From NCBI RefSeq assembly GCF_040151475.1, contig NZ_JBDKWG010000122.1, positions 1 through 64,000 of the forward strand: a DNA stretch of 64,000 nt, in the 5' to 3' direction. Within the stretch, counting starts at the first letter, position 1, and each line of letters opens with the position of its first letter. This stretch comes from CAXBNB01 sp040151475 (lineage in GTDB: Bacteria; Bacteroidota; Bacteroidia; Cytophagales; Cyclobacteriaceae). This document shows, in pieces, positions 9,001-13,945 of this stretch. Below the pieces are notes generated by a model, which had not been told where the DNA came from, did not search any database, and saw only the letters and a program-made list of their open reading frames with translations. The position numbers were made by a program, and so were the translations under genes.

Positions 9001-11767
9001 CTAGTGTAATGCCATATTTCAGTGCCAGATAGCTTTCTATCCTATCTTTTTCTGCATCAGTTAAATTTCTATTATAAACAATCACTTCAGATATATCGCC
9101 TATAAAAGCTTCTCCTGCTGTTCCTATTCGTACCCCAATATGGCTACTGCCTGATGAGAACTGTGTATTGTAAGTTCTTGCTGATGTAGAAACCTCCCGC
9201 CCATCACTATTGATACTTGCAGTTGTACCATTATGGTCATACCTGCCTATAAAAGGTTCGTTTACCGTAAAAGCCCCTGCTCCTGTAAAATCATTGCTCC
9301 AACCTATATAGCGCAAAGTCCCATTCTCATAACGCCAAGATTGGTTTTGGCTTGTGGTATTTACACCATAACTAAAAGCAGTTTGACTACTAGTGGTGGT
9401 TATCTTTGAAACTATAAAAACAGTACGGTCATCATTTCCTGTAGGAAACGCATTGAGGTCAACATTTAACTGATTTAAATAATCATTACCATCAAAAACT
9501 ACGGAGTGATTGAAATTGATAACATTGCTTACCAGTTCAGGGTCACTGGCCACAGCTTGTTCATAGTGGTTTTCGTTACCGGAGAAATCCAACCAACCAT
9601 TGCCGACAGTGAAATTGCCATCTGCCTGCCCAGAAATATCGGCACGAGCCCAAAGAGCTATACCCGCATCTACATTGGCGGGTCCTTTTGGGTTAATGGC
9701 CACTGCACTACTGAATTCTGAAACCGAGCCATTTTGAGTGTTGTCTTTTAACGTAGTGGTCCAAAAACCATCGGTAGCTCCTCCGCCACTAACGGTAACG
9801 ATATGCGGCCCAACTCCTGAAAGACCTGTAGCTACATCGGTGTAAGTACGTCCATTGTATTTTTTGTCGCCAACTTGGTTTGTGAAAAACTCTACGTCAC
9901 AATCTGTACAAAATGCTGGCAAAGTAAAGGTAACCTCATAATTACCACTGCCAGCATCTATTGAAGACATCAACCTTGGTGTGTCCCCATCCAATTGCTC
10001 GAGATCATTGTTTCCATTGTTAGCAAGGTTATCTATACCTGCCAGGTTATTGTACATACTGTTTTGAGAAATATGTACACCATCTACTTCTCTTATACTT
10101 ATTGCCTCAGCGGCATTATCGAAAAAGGTATTTCCAATAATATCTAAATCAACAACAGAATTGTTATAGTACAGCCAAACACCATAGCCAGCATAAGATG
10201 AAGCAACTGTTCCGCTAATAGTATTATTTAAAATCTTAAGGTTAGAAGTACTATTAGCACCTCTCATATCCCACTCCATAGCCGCACTGCTAAGGTTTGT
10301 GAACGTACTGTTCTGTACGGTTATGTTTTTTTTCTGGTAATTATTGTCAAATTCAACTCCATAATTGGCTGTATTTGTTTCTGAATTGCCAGAGAACGTA
10401 CAATCGTCAATGGTTAAATTATTTACTTCTAATCTAGTATATAATCCATGAGAATCGGCCTGATTTATAGTTACATCTGTAAAAACGGCATTTTTCGTTT
10501 CGTCATCATTTATATGAGAGTAGAAATAGATTCCATAATCACCATCATCTAAACTCGCCCCATTATCAGTTATATTTAAGTCAATATCCACATTGGTCAA
10601 TGTAATGCCATTGACTACACCATTGAAACGAATCATTTGATTTCCTGTGTAACCATCAAAATTATCGAAGGTTGAGTTGATAATACTAATATCGGTTGAT
10701 ACACCGCCAATAAAAATTCCATAAACCTCCGCATCATGTATTGTCAAACCATCAATCGTAACATTAGAAGTTGTGGTATTGAAATAAATTCCGTAATCGC
10801 CATCATCTGTAGTAGTTGAATGATCTAAGTCCAACTCTACGTTGGTCATGGAAATATCATCAGCAACGCCAACAAAACGCATTCCAAATGCCGTAGTGCC
10901 ACCTTCATCATTTATAAATTGGAAACCGTTAATATCTACATTTGTTGTTGTTGAAGCAAAATAAAGAGCATACGCATCTATATTGGTAAATGTGTTATCA
11001 GTTAATGTAATGTCAGTTGCCGTGCTACTAAATAAAACACCGTAATCACCATCATTTCCATTTGCTGTCAAATCTAAATCAATATCACAATTCTGGATGG
11101 TTACATTATTGGCTGCCCCCCCAAACCTAATTGCTATAATACCTCCACCACCAGAGTCACTTAAGTCAAAATTATCTATTAGCACATTTGTTGCAGTACC
11201 AGAAATATAAATAGCACCATGACCAATGTTTTGCTGTTGGGTCATGGTGAAATTTAATACTGTAAGATTTAATGCATTGCCAGCGTAATAAATCCCATAA
11301 TTAAAATAATTACCTCCTGTATGTAAAGCAACTATATTTTCTATAGTAATGTCCGTAGGGCTACCACTGAAGCTAAAAGGCTGATAACCTGTATTTTGAA
11401 TAATAAAGTTTCTGAAAGTAGCAAAATCCCCTGTTGCATCTGCTCTAAAAACATATCTGGTAATATCACCTCCATTACCATCAATTGTAATATTTCCAGA
11501 GCCATCGCCTATTCCATCAATAGTTACATTTGGCACAGAAATTATTGGCAAATCACTCAATATGGTAATAGTGCTACCGCTCAGTGCTACATCGAACACA
11601 ATGCTATGCGGACCTGCACCCGCTGCATTGATATCAGTTATTGCTTGGCGGAGAGATCCCGCTCCTGAGTCATTAATAGTAGTTACAGTAATATCTGTTG
11701 CTAGTACATTTAAAGAAAAAATGGTACATACAATCAATAATTGTATGTTGCGTAAATGTTTTATCAT
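1..11767 (-). CDS. Giant multidomain secreted surface protein, N-terminal 3,922 codons (runs off the left edge)
   Basis: One reading frame stays open from the ATG at 11765-11767 to the left edge, so the C-terminus is missing. Residues 1-23 are a signal peptide (MIKHLRNIQLLIVCTIFSLN, then VLA). The mature part opens with an NDSGAGSLRQAI motif typical of beta-helix surface proteins, and a parallel beta-helix of short N/T/I-rich repeats fills about residues 24-570. Six modules follow, each a LamG-like beta-sandwich (start pattern PGGV..L.LWL..D) plus a segment with YLALKYGITLD and GIGRDD motifs, a pattern I associate with DUF8202-type proteins of Bacteroidota. A beta-propeller-like stretch (about residues 2836-3096) lies between modules 5 and 6. 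A Calx-beta-like domain and an invasin-type (Big_1-like) Ig domain end the visible part. The protein is most likely surface-exposed or released, possibly a type IX secretion substrate, but any sorting domain lies outside the window. Frame continuity was checked at eight well-spaced motifs. A LytTR regulator gene lies upstream on the same strand. Confidence 0.9.
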   Translation of the reverse strand, partial: MIKHLRNIQLLIVCTIFSLNVLATDITVTTINDSGAGSLRQAITDINAAGAGPHSIVFDVALSGSTITILSDLPIISVPNVTIDGIGDGSGNITIDGNGGDITRYVFRADATGDFATFRNFIIQNTGYQPFSFSGSPTDITIENIVALHTGGNYFNYGIYYAGNALNLTVLNFTMTQQQNIGHGAIYISGTATNVLIDNFDLSDSGGGGIIAIRFGGAANNVTIQNCDIDLDLTANGNDGDYGVLFSSTATDITLTDNTFTNIDAYALYFASTTTNVDINGFQFINDEGGTTAFGMRFVGVADDISMTNVELDLDHSTTTDDGDYGIYFNTTTSNVTIDGLTIHDAEVYGIFIGGVSTDISIINSTFDNFDGYTGNQMIRFNGVVNGITLTNVDIDLNITDNGASLDDGDYGIYFYSHINDDETKNAVFTDVTINQADSHGLYTRLEVNNLTIDDCTFSGNSETNTANYGVEFDNNYQKKNITVQNSTFTNLSSAAMEWDMRGANSTSNLKILNNTISGTVASSYAGYGVWLYYNNSVVDLDIIGNTFFDNAAEAISIREVDGVHISQNSMYNNLAGIDNLANNGNNDLEQLDGDTPRLMSSIDAGSGNYEVTFTLPAFCTDCDVEFFTNQVGDKKYNGRTYTDVATGLSGVGPHIVTVSGGGATDGFWTTTLKDNTQNGSVSEFSSAVAINPKGPANVDAGIALWARADISGQADGNFTVGNGWLDFSGNENHYEQAVASDPELVSNVINFNHSVVFDGNDYLNQLNVDLNAFPTGNDDRTVFIVSKITTTSSQTAFSYGVNTTSQNQSWRYENGTLRYIGWSNDFTGAGAFTVNEPFIGRYDHNGTTASINSDGREVSTSARTYNTQFSSGSSHIGVRIGTAGEAFIGDISEVIVYNRNLTDAEKDRIESYLALKYGITLDQTVATDYFASDGTTKVWDATVNAAYTNDVTGIGRDDDGFFNQKQSKSINVDDIVTIGLGAIAVDNPTNANTLAADKNFLVWGNDDGSTDLQSTELSGAASAAYRLAREWKVSEIGNVSNLTIAFDNVSSLASNIELLIDTDGDGNFTNASVITGGVVIGGKATFTGVDLNDGDVFTLAYTAPSPGGVISDLRLWLRADQNVFSDAGVTLANDSDNVEYWTDVTTTKVFDNSSNGAGAQSFNSITKATNFNPSIEFNSSGYLGRAFDSDLNSDDISIFTVDKPDNVTASSLWSFNRHNNTSNNGGRSFYYSSASLISIETPYPNTGSGGHVFDTYPNLATIGNIAIHGMIMTGSSTPSATDGAADYYFGGAKIETYSGNQSAAQQGVVGSYYLGARRDGNNTPNYFYGGAMSEHIRYTTILTDAQVQRVNTYLAIKYGSTLDADTDFNTTPFEAPNGDGINEGDYVLSDGTTIVWDASANQAYHNNIAGIGRDDLSALNQKQSQSVNEGEQVLIGTTGMANTNADNAGTFTDGQFLLWGDNGLEKEPIVSLTGINGVNNRFPAIWKVSNTGSLGTVRVMWPEEGLNSLKLIQSSDATFDGTDIATDMSANTQAINGVTYNYADVTFTDGQYFTFASFVVAPGGVVVGLDLWLDPNVNVVTSGSSVTQWSDKESLSVNNPVLAQGTTALLPTFNSGTPSSNFNPYIDFTGKTRLHQTVTGSSYAKSHSIFAAYHNNQASPGSIYAHFMRFSSASNSDGGSHRWGFGYNTYPGANSVSIHYISAPFASGGSKGNYTTYQYNQYNTSKEWATGTTGIISAIIDQPGSQTIVGFDGDESINNVTINNAALSVNNYLTVGGGSTYGQSGWGQEIIEYSVVLSQTDRQKINSYLAIKYGSTLSHNYLASDATPVWTLGGGYDNDIFGIARDDNSGLDQRVSKSILSDAVVTIALDNDFISANNDAGRSTTHTSDMQFLVIGNNGGTLTNQSSELDLLEYQVRLVREWRVDNTGSVGAVNLKFDGFNEDWYLVTTTDGDFSSSITTLGQLDANGELTGVTLLDGVTFTLARFQKAPGGVTANLGLWLKTDNGVFDDVAGTDPAVVGDEVSYWQDQSFIGIDVVERNAAPTLVVGNQTNNFINTLDFAAANAELVNLTTATFAASQDGSVFTIASQPTTSGYNSIIGFGTAGTGGQDPQLGTKDALTNIFDGSDFQPAEGTFIPNKLSLFDYSWSSTDATIGYDGNRGSKGSAHVSTDGTIETTIGGDSDNGGEDWEGLISEIVVYTDDLFGTDLQKVQSYMALKYGITLDQTSATNYIASNGSPIWTNDGTETNGTFDVDVFGIGRDDASELDQRISRSSNSGAIVTIALDNDFATTNNDPARTTAHTNDLQFLTVANDGGVLTLQTSELDIAVYQGRIAREWKVDNTGSVGAVNLKFDGFGQTAATTYYLISDADGDFSSGYTQLGPLDANGEITGVTLADDLFFTLAAVQISPGGVGATARLWFKADDNGGVTTDGTDITNWVDKSDNNATTSLLGTTVPPTAASTIKYNTSDSEFFNFNTTIEFTREANNQGYGLSTPSFSVGDNISVFMVYKANLDNSVSVAHGNIFKTEYAGVEAFNGTTQNIDPASTTRLEYRGFTATRNDAGSSTIYDDGSLASFTNVGNVAPISSDFVIGHDGTANVFDGNIAEIIYYDSNIDIGVDVQRVQSYFALKYGITLDQSTGTGYIASDGVTKMWDKDASDAATHNNDIFGIGRDDASALGQLKSKSINSDAIVTLLAEGESTDDSNLPTSYNFTDIGNREFLTIGNNDGAATFTATGAPTGLNILSRQWSVQESGEVGTLQLDFNMADAEFDVPATTQSLPYFLIVDTNNDGSLADETPVSLIDQGSDIWRITGLDLNDGNEFTLAIAAPVKEPYLGYVPFGGGNFTIAPTAAGTDSNITGVDIHFTPDGMTAYVLGDDGTSGIPSGEIREYNATTAFDVTTLSSTGKVFDTGFNGVYGTRAEAFTFSSDGTKMFVLLGAGTIEEYFLGTAYDVINAYYTGSGQSLSTGLAEATAIEFNNTGTIMLVSQASANLITEYSLTAFDVSTAVVTGNTLSGVASDKCMDIFFNQDGTILYEFSSSGGDKLVGRTLSTSYDITTVISTSVSVDPGLSIYSGTIPNNTGFGISSDGIRLYGVADLGVGNSVVATTLGEYGENLINDGSIDNATPLTIHISGDQLSDAGTTLTHTSDYIITNLPAGLTPALTVAVNGYSAVLTFTGTATNHDDSENVNSLNFQFTNSAFVGADASIVTNSGSGAVHESNVPLNFLDNTAPGGVAGNLSLWLKADVGVTGGATVTQWDDQSVNENNATASDGNPDGTSSTANFNTTLTFSTNQMDVSAPGGLGVNGDYEIFAVGSTSSNSQQELLGSTEDQYNLVVNNGTGLEHTVDGTTSVVGNIGDYSMGISRLFSARIALGTNIARINGLDASTTQAGASPGDLTTLPIGVSGTGTNHWDGDISEVIIYGEDGSVTDRQRIESYLALKYGITLDQTAPQDYLASDGTTEMWDKDATNASSYNNDIFGIGRDDNSALSQKQSKSVNSDALVTLALGAIAVDNTSNASTFGADLNFLTVGNNNGSIAEFSTTGAPANYEILGRSWLVHEEGAIGNVEISIPANSSSLASKLPATLSNVYLIKSTDTNFSDDVPELMTLNGTDWELTLDLSDGEYFTIAAIPILVEFTDATSSDDETLGGNLPSLTVQGGIILSDATVEVAFSGTAIGSTDYAFNVPSPVTVTIPAADYSMAQTVDIVGVSDLNLSITDDNTPEPNETIILTLQNPGTSLSIGDADGGATTEIITTYTITDDDPSATATGTLISGVALTRVADGSEEATITVQLKNENGDDLALAGVEIQFATTLGTLSSTGALQTDASGQVSVTLTSMAAGTADVTAQIDTDNDDTVDDTVVNGSPVQVVFTPGSADPTNGNTTIAATSPVVADGASTSTVTVQLADAQGNLLTASGGT
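1290..9700 (-). repeat. Six diverged LamG-like/GIGRDD protein modules in tandem
   Basis: The coding sequence repeats a module of roughly 1.25-1.35 kb. The GIGRDD-type motif recurs near 8,900 (TGIGRDD), 7,530 (AGIGRDD), 6,235 (FGIARDD), 4,990, 3,755 and 1,320 (FGIGRDD). Each copy is followed by a QK/QR-SKS-N-DA-V segment and ends in an FTLA strand before the next PGGV start. The last interval is about 2.4 kb because a propeller-like domain is inserted. Copies differ clearly in DNA, so this looks like old duplication, although short conserved stretches could still recombine. Confidence 0.8.
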
Positions 11768-11883
11768 AATGCTCTGATTCAGAATTGCTCTGAACAAACA
11801 TTATCTATCTCTAAAGAAAGAACAGTTTCTAATAACTAGATACCAATATGTACGAATGTTTTATATAGTCATTTTCCTTGGGT

Positions 11884-12008
11884 GATAGATTTCTGCTTGG
11901 TCGGCTTTAGATTTAAAAAAAGTGTAAAAATTATTTTTTACTATTCTATTATGAATTCGTATTTTTGCATATTATTAAGAGGAGCGTTGATAGATTTTTG
12001 CTTGGTCG
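11884..12008. repeat. 20-bp direct repeat (19/20) spaced 105 bp, upstream of the giant gene
   Basis: The same 20-base sequence occurs at 11884-11903 and 11989-12008 with one C/T difference. The start-to-start spacing is 105 bases. The repeats lie in the 420-bp gap (11768-12187) between the giant gene and the LytTR gene, where I see no convincing protein gene. The second copy sits in the loop of the hairpin described next. The pair could be a regulator-binding repeat, but the spacing is far longer than in a usual LytTR site. Confidence 0.6.
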
Positions 12009-12044
12009 CGAAATCAAATCTTAAAATAGCGCTCCTCTTTTTTA
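11974..12044 (+). ncRNA. Candidate small RNA ending in an intrinsic terminator
   Basis: A perfect 10-bp stem (11977-11986 with 12030-12039, extendable by G-U pairs) encloses a 43-base loop and is followed by six T on the plus strand. A TATTTTTG sequence at 11960-11967 matches the Bacteroidota -7 consensus and would start transcription close to the 5' arm, giving an RNA of about 70 nt. I see no TTG at the expected -33 distance. It would be antisense to any long leader of the giant gene. The hairpin is seen; the RNA is inferred. Confidence 0.35.
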
Positions 12045-12187
12045 TTCTCATCCTAACAAACATAAATATATTTATTAGATACTCTTCATAATAGTTATTT
12101 CACTTATCTTCTTTTTATGTGAAATGTCCTATATTTATTTTAAATGTCCTCTCCTTGTTAACTAATCTTTAAGTTTATTTGGCTCGT

Positions 12188-13129
12188 TCATACCAGAATA
12201 GAAGTATTGTATGCTTCAATCATGTTATTAAATTCTTCCATTTTCAATCTGGAAATAGGTATATTGTATAACTCGTTTACACAACGAAGAACTGCTTTTT
12301 TTGACTTGAGAGTTCCAGTCATTTCTATTACGGTATATAAGTTAACTATGTAAGACCTGTGACAGTTATACAAGTAAGTAAAAGAATTCAGTTGTACTTG
12401 TAATTCAATTATGGAGGTTCGTAAAACTTTTTTCTTTATCTCATTAGAGTGGCTTTTATAATTGACTTCTACATAATTGCCACGTGCTTCTATAAAGACA
12501 ATATCCATTGGGTTGAGTTCCAATACATCTTCCTTGTTTTTACCAAGTAGCCGAACATAAAGACTATTTTGTTTTTCAGGCTCTACTTGAAGCGGTCTCT
12601 TTTCAAATTTCTCTTGAATTTTTTTGTTCTTTTTTAACTTTAAGAGCAGAGCGAACTTCATTAAATACCTATCTGTTGAAAAAATTAAATAATACATCAC
12701 CCAACCTATAGTAAAAGAATACTTTAAGACATCAGTAAATACAGGAGGCTCCAATTGTACCTCCACTTCTATCTTTCCATCCAAAAAACCAAAAAACCAA
12801 AAAACCATAACGGCTACAATCAAAAAGATACTATTGGCCCAAAGTAAATCCTTACCGATAGTCCAATTTTCATCAAGATAATTCACCATTATCAAAAATG
12901 ACAAGTAATATGTACCTCCAGCTATTATGCTAAAAATCATACTCAAATAAAGCTGAACATCAAAAGTAAATCGATCCAGTTCAAAGGGCTGGAGCAAAAT
13001 CAAAACAATAAAAACCTTTGAAAATAATACTATAGAAGCAATTTCAGGATAGAACCAATAAAACTTTGGGGGACATTTAGCAGAAAGAAAACGCATTCGA
13101 TTTAAGTTATGATCAAATGATAAAGACAA
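12188..13129 (-). CDS. Membrane-anchored LytTR-family transcriptional regulator
   Basis: The 313-residue protein has hydrophobic segments in its first half, at about residues 27-45, 62-85, 95-115 and 134-152, that look like four membrane helices. A LytTR DNA-binding domain fills about residues 200-300, with the features NPMDIVFIEARGNYVEV, CHRSYIVNL and the final IPISR. There is no response-regulator receiver domain, so the membrane part may sense or anchor, and a histidine kinase partner is not needed in an obvious way. It lies 420 bp upstream of the giant surface protein on the same strand and is a natural candidate for its regulator; this is inference from position only. A later ATG at codon 12 could also serve as the start. 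Confidence 0.8.
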   Translation of the reverse strand: MSLSFDHNLNRMRFLSAKCPPKFYWFYPEIASIVLFSKVFIVLILLQPFELDRFTFDVQLYLSMIFSIIAGGTYYLSFLIMVNYLDENWTIGKDLLWANSIFLIVAVMVFWFFGFLDGKIEVEVQLEPPVFTDVLKYSFTIGWVMYYLIFSTDRYLMKFALLLKLKKNKKIQEKFEKRPLQVEPEKQNSLYVRLLGKNKEDVLELNPMDIVFIEARGNYVEVNYKSHSNEIKKKVLRTSIIELQVQLNSFTYLYNCHRSYIVNLYTVIEMTGTLKSKKAVLRCVNELYNIPISRLKMEEFNNMIEAYNTSILV

Positions 13130-13172
13130 GCAATACTAGAGTCATAAATTCCAAAGAGATTTCTGTCCCTTT

Positions 13173-13217
13173 GTAATCTCTACACACAAAACGTCTTTGT
13201 ACTACTGTGTAGATTAC
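13173..13217. repeat. Inverted repeat upstream of the LytTR gene
   Basis: Arms 13173-13186 and 13206-13217 pair over 12 bases, with a two-base bulge (TC) in the left arm and a 19-base loop. It lies about 45 bases upstream of the LytTR start. It could be a leader hairpin or an operator; no T-run follows on either strand. Confidence 0.5.
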
Positions 13218-13608
13218 ATGTACTAAAAATGTTGACAGTATGCCTATCTTGAATAGAGGAACTCCTTCCTCAAAGCAGGACACATTATAAAGAAGGGCTA
13301 GGTTATTAAAACTTTCGTAGAAAGTTGTTCCTTTCTGTGTATCAGGTAAATTGATTCAAGTAAATAATTAGAAACACTCAAATAGAATTGAAAAATCATA
13401 GCTCTTGAAAGGATAGAAAGACGAAAACAATTTAAAAAAATTGAATTTAGCATTTTTTTAAATAAAAATACTAACAAAAGTTAAATTTTTAACATTTTGA
13501 AATAAAATAAGGGGAATAAAACAATACAAAGTAAATAGTTAAAGAATTAGGAGTACCCCGGAAAGTGAGATGGCATATATGAATAAAAAAACAATCAAAC
13601 ATACTATA

Positions 13609-13634
13609 TAACGGTATGATGACATACTCCGTTA
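13609..13634. repeat. Short hairpin-forming inverted repeat
   Basis: Arms 13609-13618 and 13623-13634 pair over 10 bases around a 4-base loop, with a two-base bulge in the right arm. No T-run follows, so it does not look like a terminator. Confidence 0.4.
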
Positions 13635-13713
13635 GACCCTGGATCCGAGTCAGCATACAACACTACTATTACAATTGAAGGATACGCCAAAGAGTACTAC
13701 TTCCTTGTAAATA

Positions 13714-13744
13714 AAAAAGACCACCCAACCTGAGTAGTCTTTTT
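13714..13744 (-). terminator. Intrinsic terminator of tRNA-Cys
   Basis: On the minus strand an 11-bp stem (AAAAAGACTAC pairing with GTGGTCTTTTT, one G-U pair) closes a 9-base loop and ends in a T-rich run. It starts 8 bases past the tRNA 3' end. Confidence 0.8.
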
Positions 13745-13751
13745 CTTGATG

Positions 13752-13822
13752 AGGTCCCGAGCGGATTCGAACCGCTGTACGAGCTTTTGCAGAGCTCTGC
13801 CTAGCCACTCGGCCACAGGACC
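13752..13822 (-). tRNA. tRNA-Cys (anticodon GCA)
   Basis: The minus strand folds into a complete cloverleaf: 7-bp acceptor stem (GGTCCTG with CGGGACC), D arm GCC/GGC, anticodon stem GAGCT/AGCTC with loop CTGCAAA, and T arm AGCGG-TTCGAAT-CCGCT. The anticodon is GCA. The discriminator base is T (U73), as expected for tRNA-Cys. CCA is not encoded. It stands alone between a good promoter and a terminator. Confidence 0.97.
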
Positions 13823-13836
13823 ATTTTATTTGAGTG

Positions 13837-13867
13837 CAAATCTATTACTAATTAGAATTGCCTACAA
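13837..13867 (-). promoter_or_regulatory. Promoter of tRNA-Cys (Bacteroidota sigma-A type)
   Basis: On the minus strand TTG (13867-13865) is followed after 20 bases by TAGATTTG (13844-13837), a perfect TAnnTTTG. The predicted start is about 8-10 bases before the mature tRNA 5' end at 13822. Confidence 0.75.
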
Positions 13868-13918
13868 AAATTGATTGATTTATTCTATCAACTTTTTTTC
13901 AATACGGAAAAAGAAAAT

Positions 13919-13940
13919 AAAGGGTGCTTTTGCACCCTTT
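13919..13940 (-). terminator. Intrinsic terminator of rpsA
   Basis: A perfect 9-bp stem (AAAGGGTGC with GCACCCTTT) closes a 4-base loop just after the rpsA stop codon, followed by a T-rich run on the minus strand. Confidence 0.85.
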
Positions 13941-13945
13941 AAAAT

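Larger units (their letters stand above)
13130..13713. other. Gene-free interval of about 580 bp upstream of the LytTR gene
   Basis: No convincing protein gene is present. The interval is very AT-rich around 13,420-13,520 and contains two hairpin-forming inverted repeats, listed separately. I found no clear TAnnTTTG promoter for the LytTR gene on the minus strand. Confidence 0.6.

Noticed and set aside
120..11777. Many plus-strand ORFs of 60-124 codons across the first 11.7 kb.
   Set aside because: They are shadows of the continuous minus-strand frame of the giant protein: no start context, low complexity, and the minus frame is open throughout and full of recognisable domain motifs.
11882..12091. 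Plus-strand ORF whose peptide contains a repeated IDFCLV.
   Set aside because: The repetition follows from the 20-bp DNA direct repeat; the rest has no protein-like character. A leader peptide is not excluded but is not supported.
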